Shown here one piece after another: positions 50,121 through 59,790 of a stretch of DNA of 64,000 bases (positions are counted from its first letter, which is position 1; the number at the start of each line of letters is the position of its first letter). The notes beneath the pieces are model-generated. The model was given only the letters and a program-made list of their open reading frames with translations, did not search any database and had not been told where the DNA came from. Made by a program: the position numbers and the translations under genes. Source of the DNA: Epithemia pelagica (lineage: Eukaryota > Bacillariophyta > Bacillariophyceae > Surirellales > Surirellaceae); NCBI GenBank assembly GCA_946965045.2, contig OX337228.1, positions 6,882,001 through 6,946,000 of the forward strand, written 5' to 3'.

Positions 50121-51612
50121 TCAACTGGTTTCGGTCCCTTGTTTCCCCGACGACATGACCCAATCCGTCATGCGATTCAGTTTCCAATGACTCAGATCGA
50201 CCTTGTTCCGTTCGGCCAGGGCAAGCACTTTCAAAAACAGCAGTGTTGCCGGTTCGCCATTGGAACCAATTTCTTCGCAGATAATGTTCAAAACAATTTC
50301 ATAGGCGCGATGTGACGGTGGATCATCGATATCGTACAGCATTTCGACCTTCGAACCTCGGTGGCATTCATTAACAGGGGAGTGGTAAGACTGTCCATTT
50401 TTACCAAGAGATCCCATGCTTTCTTGGACCAATATAGTTCCTCTGGGGGCGTTTCTCCTTTTTGCTTAGCTTCTTGCCAATAAGCCCATAGGACACGTTT
50501 GTAGTCGGCTCCTTTTACTTGTACATCACCGCCCCCAATCAGGGTTCGCAGCTCCAAGTGCGCCAGCCATGTCGTAAAGTGTTGTCCCACTTGCGGAGGA
50601 GAAATGAGGGTGAGCAGCGTCGTATGTTGCGAGGTGCTGGTTAATGACTCCGACTTGGACATGGACGAATCCAGCAAGGCCATGACAAATTCCACGTCAC
50701 TGACAGAGTTTCGATCGGATTTGGGTGTGTCGCATAATAATGGCAGAGCAGATGTTTGCACTGTTCAAGGTACCACCCAGACAGAGGAACTGGAGGACTT
50801 TTTCGGTTTGCGAGGCATCCAAAATGGTAAAGGTGGGATCTTGTTTGAGTGCAATGTCCAAGAGCTCGATAAAGCGTTCCGAAGCCTCTCGACAATATTC
50901 GGGCAAGGTGAATCCAATTCCTGCCGGAGTGGATTACGACGATGTGGTTGTTGAGCTTGGAGCAAACGGGCAAACGAAAAGAGCATGGGTCGCAACACGT
51001 TGAGAGTGGTGGATTGTCCCACTTTGGTATACTCGTGAATCGCCGTATCCGATTTGGAGTTTTTCGGATTGTCGTCTGGTTTCGATTCAGAGTCTGCTTC
51101 TTCTTCTTCTTCTTCTTCTTCTTTTTGTGCACGACCGGTCAAAAAGTTGACAATGCTGGATGCGGTGCAACCCTCGAAGAGCCGCCAGTGCCAAATCCAA
51201 GAGTTGCATTTGAGTTCGTCTCTGTTTTCGGTAGGTGGTTCGTCGTCAAGGGAAAGCTTTGGTTTGGACGACACAGCCCCATCTCGCACAAAGGACTCGA
51301 ATCATATGGTCCTCTCGACTGTGCACCACGGCACTCTTTTCAATGGCAACTTGCGCCTTGCAAATCGCTTCGTCGAATGATTTGGAGGCACCATCAAAGT
51401 CACCTTGCTTCAGAAGCGCCCGACCATGTCGTGTTAAGAGTTTCACTTCGAGCGGTGGCCCCCATCTCTAGAGAAATGCTCTCCGTTTTTGGAAATGTGC
51501 TTAAGGCCATCACGGCAATCACAGGCCGACACTTCAAATAGACCCAATCATTAACAGTGAGGCTGCTCGTTTCGAATGGAGAACTGCTAACAAATCTCCC
51601 AATTGGATACAA
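50121..51612 (-). pseudogene. Decayed gene X, copy D
   Basis: Same segments as in copy C (39520-40994) and nearly identical from about 50570 to 51540. This copy keeps a longer frame, 50288-50761, joining DVEFVMALLDSSM, WLAHLELRTLIGGGD and YKRVLWAYWQEAKQ, because it lacks the TAG and the 8-bp deletion of copy C. It still shifts frame at several points (for example TEVRRSK against GSKVEMLYDID around 50350). Two copies share these breaks, so the gene was probably dead before duplication, unless untypical introns exist. Confidence 0.55.
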
Positions 51613-51672
51613 GCTGGGCTTTCGGATAGCATTCTAATACCATGGTATAATGGCGAATTGAAGTCCCGTAGT

Positions 51673-51728
51673 CACCTTTCATGTAGCACCTTTCATGAAG
51701 CACCTTTCATGAAGCACCTTTCATGTAG
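51673..51728 (+). repeat. 14-bp minisatellite, 4 units
   Basis: cacctttcatg(t/a)ag repeated four times; one unit more than in copy C. Confidence 0.85.
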
Positions 51729-52045
51729 CATCGACGAGCGTCTTCCTTGATTGCCGCAATGGAATTCTTCATCTCCATTCTTGCGACCGTGTCACGATGC
51801 CCCTCTGTTGTGGAACTGCACCCGACGGTTGATTGTTGCGCCGAACTCCGTTGCCCTCGAGGAACGTGTTGTTGCCGTAGAGGTGCGTGCAAGACTGCCC
51901 CGACGGTTGATTGTTGCGCTGTGTTAAACCGACCCCGCTGCCTCGCAGCTCCAGGGTCCGATCGCCAATCAACACGAAACGCCAACAACAACACGCAACA
52001 ATCCAACACGCACAAAAAACAAATACGAACGAAATACGATTGACC

Positions 52046-52966
52046 ATGATGATGTGTGATTGTGATTACTGTTACGAAAAGATGATCAGCTCCGAATGGG
52101 CTCTGTTAGTTGCTCCTTTTGTGGTTCTCATACTGTGTTACGGTGTCGCTGATGTCCTCGATGAGGCGAAACTTATCGTCCAACACCTGCTTCGGGTCAT
52201 TTTCAGCAAGAAAAGTCGTACTACAAGTAGCGAAACTGCGGAGCTTCGACACGAACATGCGGAGCTTCGACAGCTTCGACACGACAAAGCTCAGCTTCAA
52301 CAACAGCTGGCCATTGCCGAAGCTAAGCAACAAAAAGAAATTGCAGCGAAGGATGGAGCCTACAAGAAGCTTCGTCGCGAGAATGCGGCGCTTCGAGTGA
52401 GGAAAGTGCGGTCTGGCCGAAAGCTTCGACGCGAAAATGCTCAGCTTCAACAACAGCTTGCTGTTGCCGAAGCAAAGCTTGCTGCGAAGCAACGCGAGAA
52501 TGGTCGCCACGAGGATGGAGAGATCGAGATTCGCGATCGCGAGGAGGAGGTCGACGTCGACACTGTTGCTGTTCTGCCTTGCGAGTTCGACGCTGACTTG
52601 GACTTCCCTCCTCTCGCACTCGCAGACGATCTCGAGGACGACGAGGAGACCCCTCTAGTTCCAGTGGACCGTCCTGAGCCTGAACCCGCGCTCATCCCCG
52701 ACAACGACGACGAAATCACTTTGGGGCACGACTCACCCCCTCGAAAGTCCACCCCTCCTTCCCCCTACCCCACCCCCACTGAAAAAGATACCTCGCCTCA
52801 GATGGATGAGAATGCCCCCCAGAGCGTGATCGAGAGTTCCGCCGGCCCCGAGAACACCCCACATTTGGGCAGAATCCTTACTGTTGCCTACTCCAAAAAG
52901 GCACGCCGAATGGTTCACGTTCGACGATCCGCTCGTCTTTTGTCAGCGGGTACGGGTAAAAAATAG
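52046..52966 (+). CDS. Orphan membrane-anchored coiled-coil protein, gene Y copy D
   Basis: 306 residues, same length as the copy at 41394. Differences seen: CDCD for CDCN, VQHLL for VQHLF and SETAEL for SEHTEL; otherwise the reading is the same. N-terminal Cys-rich cap, one membrane helix, coiled coil, acidic/Pro-rich region and basic tail are all conserved. An open frame of this length in both copies, while neighbours have decayed, suggests either selection or very recent homogenisation. The hairpin array starts 245 bp downstream, the same spacing as in copy C. Confidence 0.7.
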   Translation: MMMCDCDYCYEKMISSEWALLVAPFVVLILCYGVADVLDEAKLIVQHLLRVIFSKKSRTTSSETAELRHEHAELRQLRHDKAQLQQQLAIAEAKQQKEIAAKDGAYKKLRRENAALRVRKVRSGRKLRRENAQLQQQLAVAEAKLAAKQRENGRHEDGEIEIRDREEEVDVDTVAVLPCEFDADLDFPPLALADDLEDDEETPLVPVDRPEPEPALIPDNDDEITLGHDSPPRKSTPPSPYPTPTEKDTSPQMDENAPQSVIESSAGPENTPHLGRILTVAYSKKARRMVHVRRSARLLSAGTGKK

Positions 52967-53211
52967 AAAAACAGAAAAATAACATGTCGGTTGTCGGTTG
53001 CCAGTGGTACGTGCGCACGTTCGTGTCGGTTATGAATCTTTCCATACTCTCACTCTACCCCTTCTTCTGTTTCTAGCGATTGCAAAATTCTACTCCTACT
53101 CCTACATCAGCTGAGTCTAGCTCGAGTCCTTGTCGGAGATGTCCTTGTTGGTTTGTTGGTTTGTTGGTGTGTTGGTTGTCGGTGTGTTGGTTGTCGGTGT
53201 TATCACAAAAC

Positions 53212-53547
53212 CCTGGTGGCACGAGGACTTTGTCCTTGTGTCATCAGGTATGGCATGGAGACTTCGGTCTCTGTGCCATTTGGGAAGAGTGCCATAGTTG
53301 CCCCTGGAGAATCCATTGATTCCTCCAGGCTTCCCAAATTTCACAAAATCCTGGTGGCACGAGGACTTTGTCCTTGTGTCACCAGGTATGGCATGGAGAC
53401 TTCGGTCTCTGTGCCATCCCAAAATCCTGGTGGCACGAGGACTTTGTCCTTGTGTCACCAGGTATGGCATGGAGACTTCGGTCTCTGTGCCATTCGGGAA
53501 GAGTGCCATAGTTGCCCCTGGAGAATCCATTGATTCCTCCGCTTCCC
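53212..53547 (+). repeat. 76-bp tandem hairpin-repeat array, 3 units (copy D)
   Basis: Units start at 53212, 53350 and 53426, with hairpin A (37 nt) and hairpin B (26 nt, TTCG loop) in each and the same folding spacer after unit 1 and at the end. It differs from the copy C array by one unit fewer. Unit 1 carries the same extra C-to-T change in the hairpin A return arm, converting G-C to G-T and so keeping the stem. Confidence 0.9.
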
Positions 53548-54075
53548 TACCCGCTGTATTTAAGTGTTGGGTTGATCGATAACGAGTGGATTAGTGTTTC
53601 GGCTAAAATGTTTCTATATAACATGTAGTGGTAACAATAGCAAGTGGAACATTTGAACATGCACGACAACATTGCTGACTAGTGATTCCTAGGAGTAGTC
53701 GACAATCAGAGAGGATAAATGGTAATTGCTGTTTAAGTGGCTGAAGCTACTTCATGCGCTTCTTTGTGAGCTTTCTTGCCTTTCCTACACCAGAGCGACC
53801 CTTCTTTTTCCGGAAACTTGATGGTCCAAATCCATCATCCTATTCGTAGTCGATCTCCCTTGGCGTATTGTCCCTTTCTTATCTTTCTCTCTTTTTCAAA
53901 ACACCACCACCCTCAACTACGCTCTTTAGCACCTTCATACTTGGTTCTCGTTCATTCTGCGAAACCTTCTTATTTCCAGTGGCACTCTTGTATTTTGGTT
54001 TCTTCCGATTGGACAACACATCTTTTTGCGCTATGGTTCATCCTCTCTCATTGTGTCAAATCGCTCCATATGCAG

Positions 54076-55300
54076 TCGATCGTTGAGTGACCCAGAGAGG
54101 AGAAACCGTGGAATCCTTGCCACGCTTCCTGGATGATATATCGGTCTACTCTTTTTTGTCGCCTGCAAGTCTACTGGGACGCCAGGTATGTGGACGGTGG
54201 AACCATTGTCACGATCCATGGGTATTTGATTTCATGGAGCGACAAGTGGTGCCGCTTGCCAAGACTCTTGCACGTTCCGGATTGCGCATACCTTGTTCTG
54301 TGTGTTTCTCCATTCGGACACGCTTTTCGCTTCGCGCTGCCGTTCCCATGGATCTGCATGAGAGGGATCCTCCTTGTTTTTGACCTCCACATAATTTGGC
54401 CATTCGTTGCTGTCGTCGTTTGCTGTTTGATATCCTCCATGACGGAACATTCATGTTCCAGTGGCTTTGTCCCATACCGTTCGCGAGCGCTTGTTCTTTG
54501 GCAATGGAATTCCTCTCTCCCCCGCGCAAACGTTTCCCATTTCGTCTTGTTCTTTGCTTCTGGAGGAGGCTGGAATGACCACGTACGTTGCGTGAGAGAG
54601 TCGGACACACTGGATCAGAAGACTGTCGTCCAACCACACGTTCGACAACTTACCAGCTGAGCACACGAGGAACTCGACCATCGTCTGGTAGAGGCAGACG
54701 CACCATTTCTCTAGTGTCACTCGTTTCTGGGGGGAATTGCCACACGACCTCTACAACACAAACTGGGCACAACCACCACCATTGGAGGCTTTTGGGAGGA
54801 AACAAGCCTCGTCGTCGACACGGGCAACGTCGAACGCTGGGGTCCACGAGATCAACGTCTTGTGTGTCCGTGGTGTTGGGCTTGGAGGAGTTTGCTGGTT
54901 TTTTTTCTGGTCGATTGACTTGAGCATATCGACGAGGTGCGCAATCATGGCCAACAACCAATTTTTCAAATCCAAACGTGCCAAAGTTTCTCCGTTGGAC
55001 GACAACACGGGCTGTTGGATCTCCGTCTCGTCGACGACAGGATCCTCCTCCACGTCATGCGTTTCATTGGCTATTCCATTGTCATCGATGGAGCTGCTAT
55101 CCGATTCACGTTCCTGTTTTTGTGAAGTTTCAAATGCACGGGCACTTTCTTGATCGTCCTTGACAGCAAGGCCGTCGTGGCATTCTGAACCATCAGTTTC
55201 TAATATAGTTCATCCACATTGGTTGTCACAGCAACCTTATGGGACGCCAATTCCTGTGGAGAATGAATCCGTCTTGAATAGCAATTCCTTGCACCATGAT
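54076..55300. pseudogene. Degenerate coding-like tail, copy D
   Basis: Equivalent to 43500-44620. The part before 54597 is nearly identical to copy C, the part after is rich in indels. LDLKNWLLAMIAHLVDML is kept on the minus strand within a 100-codon frame (54751-55053). No continuous gene can be built. Confidence 0.3.
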
Positions 55301-55653
55301 ACGAGTATTCGAGATATTACACTCAAGTCCAACGAACCATGGAGGAGTCGACCAAACTGATGGAGCGAGAAAAAGATATCCGTACGTGTCTTGTCTAATA
55401 GAGTACGGGTTATTCTAGCTAGAGGAAGACCACAGAAACTACCTATACTATGTTGTCGTATCGTCGACGATGAGCTTTTGTTCGAACCTGCGCGCCCACG
55501 CGAGGCGGTCCGGTGCGCGAAATGTGTGACCAAAACTGGGTACCCTAGAGGGCATAACGTATTGTAGGTGCCCTATGGAATCGTCTCGATAAGGAGTACA
55601 CCTCCGTGTGGTTGATTCACACACAAGACTCAATCTATCATGACTAGTTCTCT

Positions 55654-55977
55654 CTAGGCATGCGATAGGAGGCGCCATAATAGTCTCTCGAATGCCCACA
55701 AGCTACCTATTAGTCTCCTATAGTCTAAAGCCACGATGGTGTGGGATGGATTCCCCTTGTGTGTGTGTGTGTGTGTGTGATGATTGAATTCTCTGTGGTT
55801 ATACTGTTACACTGTGCTGCTAGATACACTCCATGGCTGGTTCCCAGCTCCATTTGTTGGTTCCATCCCGTTTCGTTCCCCAGGGTCCGTAGTCTTTTAT
55901 TTCCCAGATTGCGCCCATGTATAAGAGGGGGTGGTGTCATTTCCTCGTTGTCATCGTATTATTTATAAAGAATGATT
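55654..55977. other. Intergenic after copy D
   Basis: 324 bp with a (GT)n tract at about 55758-55780. Probably includes the 3' end of the minus-strand gene; nothing else supported. Confidence 0.45.
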
Positions 55978-58305
55978 TTAGACCAATGGCGCCTGGTCGA
56001 GGTTGTTACTGCTCGGATGTGAGGATGCATTGGAAAGACTGGACACGACGACGCGAGTTGGCAGTTCTCCGGCATCGTCTTCAATAATGACAAAGCCATG
56101 GGGAACACGGGCATGAGCCAAGGCGGCCGCCATGGCGGCGGCAGGACTTTCCATGACCACTTCAACGGAATTTTGTTGAATGACCGGAATGGGTGTATGC
56201 GGCAAGGTACTCCTTGTGTTGTTGTTGTTCTTGTTCTTGCTGTTGCGAGAACAGGTTGCCACGGAATATCCGGATTGGGGTGTGCCAGTGGGATCGCCCA
56301 CGGCAAAGTATCGGCCCCATCCCAAGCGACGGAAAAAGGATGTGTTGGTGTTTGAGTTGGTAGTATTGTTGGAGTTGTTGTTGTTGTTGCTGTTGCTGGT
56401 GGCTTGGTTATTGGCCGACGTGACGTTGCGAGACGACGAGACTTTGAAGGTGGAAGGATTGCGACTACTACTGGCTTCCGGCGGACTAGTACTGTTGAGA
56501 ATGGCACTGTCTCGGCCACGAGACGCACTTCGCGAGGTTCCTCGACCTCGTGAAGAAGATGCCTGACGAGACGCACTTTGGGAACGGGGACGGGTGGCAG
56601 TCTTGGCCGAAGCCGATTTGTGGTTGGACGAAGATGTTCCGTTGCGACCTCGCGAGATGCTGCGAGCATTGCGTTTCTTGGCATCGGCCCCAGCAGCAGC
56701 TGCTCCTCCTTTGAGTGCTGCGGATCGGCCTCGAGAGACACTGCGCCCTGATCGAGTCGTAGATGGTTTCTTGTTGTTGGTAGCCGTTCGTCCCCGGGAG
56801 GCACTGCGGGCTCGTGTGGGAGTTGCCGCTCGACCCGAACGTCCCCGTGAAGTGGATCGCTTCTTGGTGGTATTCTTGGGGGCCTTTTGGGTGTTGTTGT
56901 TCTTGTTCTTGTTGTGGTTGTGGTCGTCCATGGCCAAGACGACAGCTCCTGCTGCGGCGGCAGTAACCCCAACGGCCGTGGCGGCTCCCATCCCGGTAGG
57001 AGCAGCAGCCGCATCTTCCTTGTTGTGGCGGTTGTGGTTGGTGTTGGTCGGTGTCGTGGATTCCACTCCTCGTGATTTCCGACGCGACGACGGAGTCGTG
57101 GATCGTTTGGGGGTGGACGATCGGACCAGTTTGGACGGAGAAGTTCGTCCCGACCGCCGCGGCGAAGTCGTCGTTGTCTTGTCGGGTGGTCGACCGGTCC
57201 GACTCACATATTCCAGTTCTTGTTCGACTTCGTGGGCTTCATGTTGCGGTTGCGAATGGTCCTGGACGAGCAAGACAGGTTTGCTGCTTGCCGTGGTTTC
57301 TTCGGGATAGACGAGCTTGGTGTAGTACGAATTGGATTTTCGAGTGTGATGATGATTGTTTTGAATGCGGGGCGTCGACTGCGTCGTGGTGGTGGTCTTG
57401 GACTTGCGCGACGGTTGTGAACTTGGGGATCGGGTTTGCGGATAGGGCTGCTGGAGGTTCGGGTGGGTGTGGTGCGTAACGACGCGGCGACTGGGGGACG
57501 CCGTACGACCCGTGGGAGTCCGAGATCGACCATGCGATGGATGATGGTGGTTTCGATGAGAGGCTTGTTGTTGTTGTTCAGCTTGATCCAAGGTACTGAC
57601 ATTCCAGGCCATTGGCGAGGACGGTGAGGATGCATGCCGACTGTGATAGGGACTCTTGGATCGTCGTTGTCGTGGATCGCTGCCAGACTCGACTCCTCCA
57701 CGTCGTCGCGAACCAGAAGATGCGGGCATGAGGACTTGAACGGGATCCCAGGTACTACATTCTTCCGTCAAATCTTCTTCGGCCAAGCGTTGTTGCAGGG
57801 GATGGAACCGATCTTGCAAATAGACTTCGGGATATTGATCGGCATTTGTCAAGGTATCATCAAAACTTTGATTCGAATTGGCCTGGTGCTGGTATGGTTG
57901 TTGCTGTGCGGCGGCCCATTGCGCTTGTTGCTGGGCCAATTGTTGCTGTTGCTGTTGCTGTTGTTTGTATTCCTGATACTGGTCGACCAAGTATTGATCG
58001 TCCTTTTGATAGTGTTGCACATCATAGGCCTCGTCTCGTTGCATTCGAGGCGTGTTGCGACTGGAGGATGGCGGGTGTGGTGGTTGTTGTGGTGGTTGTC
58101 GATACTCGTCCTGTTCCGCTGCTGGATGATTCAGAACGGGTGGTGCTACGGCGACGGTGGACGAGTATCGATCCATTCCACCATAGCCGGGAGGAGGAGG
58201 AGGAGCACCACCGCCAGCCTCGGGTGCTTTGTACCGAGGAGCATACCCCATGGTGGTGGTCGGGTCCGGACCCTCGTACGGCTGCTGCTGCTGGTGCGTC
58301 CTCAT
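55978..58305 (-). CDS. Large disordered Ser/Arg- and Gln-rich protein
   Basis: 775 residues from the first in-frame ATG (MRTHQQQQPYEG). The N-terminal third is Gln/Pro-rich with polyQ (YKQQQQQQQQLAQQQ). The middle is strongly basic with repeated S-R-G-R units (TSRGRSGRA, ASRGRTAT, VSRGRSAA, ISRGRNGT, SSRGRGTS) interrupted by a hydrophobic Ala/Val segment (ATAVGVTAAAAGAVVLAM). An Asn-rich run (SNNNNNSNN) leads to a short ordered C-terminus (FFRRLGWGRYFAVGD, PHGFVIIEDDAGELPTRVVV). The SRGR repeats resemble RNA-binding or chromatin tails. No known domain; function unknown. Confidence 0.65.
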   Translation of the reverse strand: MRTHQQQQPYEGPDPTTTMGYAPRYKAPEAGGGAPPPPPGYGGMDRYSSTVAVAPPVLNHPAAEQDEYRQPPQQPPHPPSSSRNTPRMQRDEAYDVQHYQKDDQYLVDQYQEYKQQQQQQQQLAQQQAQWAAAQQQPYQHQANSNQSFDDTLTNADQYPEVYLQDRFHPLQQRLAEEDLTEECSTWDPVQVLMPASSGSRRRGGVESGSDPRQRRSKSPYHSRHASSPSSPMAWNVSTLDQAEQQQQASHRNHHHPSHGRSRTPTGRTASPSRRVVTHHTHPNLQQPYPQTRSPSSQPSRKSKTTTTTQSTPRIQNNHHHTRKSNSYYTKLVYPEETTASSKPVLLVQDHSQPQHEAHEVEQELEYVSRTGRPPDKTTTTSPRRSGRTSPSKLVRSSTPKRSTTPSSRRKSRGVESTTPTNTNHNRHNKEDAAAAPTGMGAATAVGVTAAAAGAVVLAMDDHNHNKNKNNNTQKAPKNTTKKRSTSRGRSGRAATPTRARSASRGRTATNNKKPSTTRSGRSVSRGRSAALKGGAAAAGADAKKRNARSISRGRNGTSSSNHKSASAKTATRPRSQSASRQASSSRGRGTSRSASRGRDSAILNSTSPPEASSSRNPSTFKVSSSRNVTSANNQATSNSNNNNNSNNTTNSNTNTSFFRRLGWGRYFAVGDPTGTPQSGYSVATCSRNSKNKNNNNTRSTLPHTPIPVIQQNSVEVVMESPAAAMAAALAHARVPHGFVIIEDDAGELPTRVVVSSLSNASSHPSSNNLDQAPLV

Positions 58306-59790
58306 ATGATGGTGTTGTTTCCTTGGCAACTCCCACAACGAACAAGAGATCAAAGAGTGATAGTGAAAACGAACGACGATATCAACACTCTATTAATTGG
58401 TCTTTTCCTCCTCTCGTGTTATGTTGTGTGTATGTTGTGCCAATCCGTTGTCCCATCTCTACTAGCTAGAGAGAGAATAAGATGCGTTGGACGGGAACGA
58501 GTGTGGTCTAAGTAACATCATGAGGAGTGCGCCATGGTTCGGCCGGACGTATCGACGTCGGGTTGCGAAGGTGCGCCGTGCACCTCTGTCCCATGGTCCA
58601 TTCCGAATTATTGTGAGATGGAGGACGGTGGGGCAACGGATACTTAGAGGATCCCGAGGTTCCTATCTATTCCTCGTTTTGCTAACTATCCCTCTTGGCT
58701 CCGTTGGCAGAACGGAATTCCGAGTCGTTGCGACTCCCGAGAACCCTGGGCCGGCGTGCCCTCGAAAACTATGTGTGCTAGCGGTGCTATCCAAAGATTC
58801 CTCCCCCTCTATGTTGGGGAACATGGATCGATCGACCATGACACACTCGAGTGCAATGCGGTTCCATCGTTTTCATGAAGCACGGGGATCTTAACACTCA
58901 CTGAATAGTACTCCATCTGGATCAAGAAGTCACCATGTCGTATGGGAGAGAGACAGAAACTCCACACAAGAGTCTACTTTACTCGCGACTTGAGATTCAA
59001 ACCATGGTGATCTCTATTCTAGATTGGACGGATTTCGGTCCCGAATGCATCCTTTGAATGCTGGAGCATTCAGGGAAACGCCTCTTGGTGAGGGTCCAAC
59101 ACACTAGGTATAGAAATGTAATATGAATCTAGAGAGACGAAGGATCTTTAGATGGATCCGTCATCCCCGCCGTCCCCTGTAATGTGTGCGCTAGTGTTTG
59201 TGCAAATTTCTGGGAACCTTTTTTGTCGCTCTGAGAATTGGGTCGGCCGTGTGGCTGTAGTACCTAGTTCCATCTCTCGATCAAGATCACCAGTGATCCA
59301 CGTTGCATGGGAAACTCCCAAGAGTCTCTTATACCCTCGACTACTACTACTCGATTCATGTCCATGGTGATGGTTGCGTTTGTCTAATACCTAGTGCGTA
59401 ACCTATGCAGATTGGGTGGTTGAACGCTGCAGCTAAATGGGAAACGCCTCTTGGTGTGAGCGTCTAACGAACTATGTACGAATGTATTATGAATCTGGAG
59501 AGAAGAAGAATCTACCTAGATGGGTCCTGTATCCGTCTTCCACAGGCCGTCCCCTGGAATGTATATGCTTGTGTTGGCGTGTTTGTGCAGACTATGGAAC
59601 CTTGTAGTAGATGTCGTTTGGGGAATCGGGTCGGCCCTTTTTTGGCTTTGGTGGCCAAGAAGAAGAATCTAGATGGGCCCTGGATCCGTCGGTCCGTGCC
59701 GTCCCCTGTGTGTTTTTGTCTTTCGAGTTGGGAGCCTTGACTGTCGTTGGGGAATCGGGTCGGTCGTTTTTGGCTTTCTTTTCTAGCAAG
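58306..59790. other. Intergenic with a degenerate long direct repeat
   Basis: 1.5 kb without a supported gene. About 59070-59260 and 59440-59620 align as a diverged direct repeat: gggaaacgcctcttggtg, then ...atatgaatctagagaga / ...attatgaatctggagaga, then a (c)cgtcccctg(t/g)aatgt block and gggaacctt/atggaacctt. A third partial copy of the later part begins near 59660 (aagaagaatctagatgggcc). It may be a decayed dispersed element. Confidence 0.55.

Larger units (their letters stand above)
46108..55653 (+). repeat. Segmental duplication copy B/D (SF1 to tail)
   Basis: The longest visible version of the block. 46108-49403 is the inverted match of 3312-1; 48648-55653 is the direct match of 38058-45024. 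The overlap of the two alignments (within EngB) shows that one ancestral block SF1-EngB-X-Y-array-tail gave rise to all copies. Confidence 0.92.
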
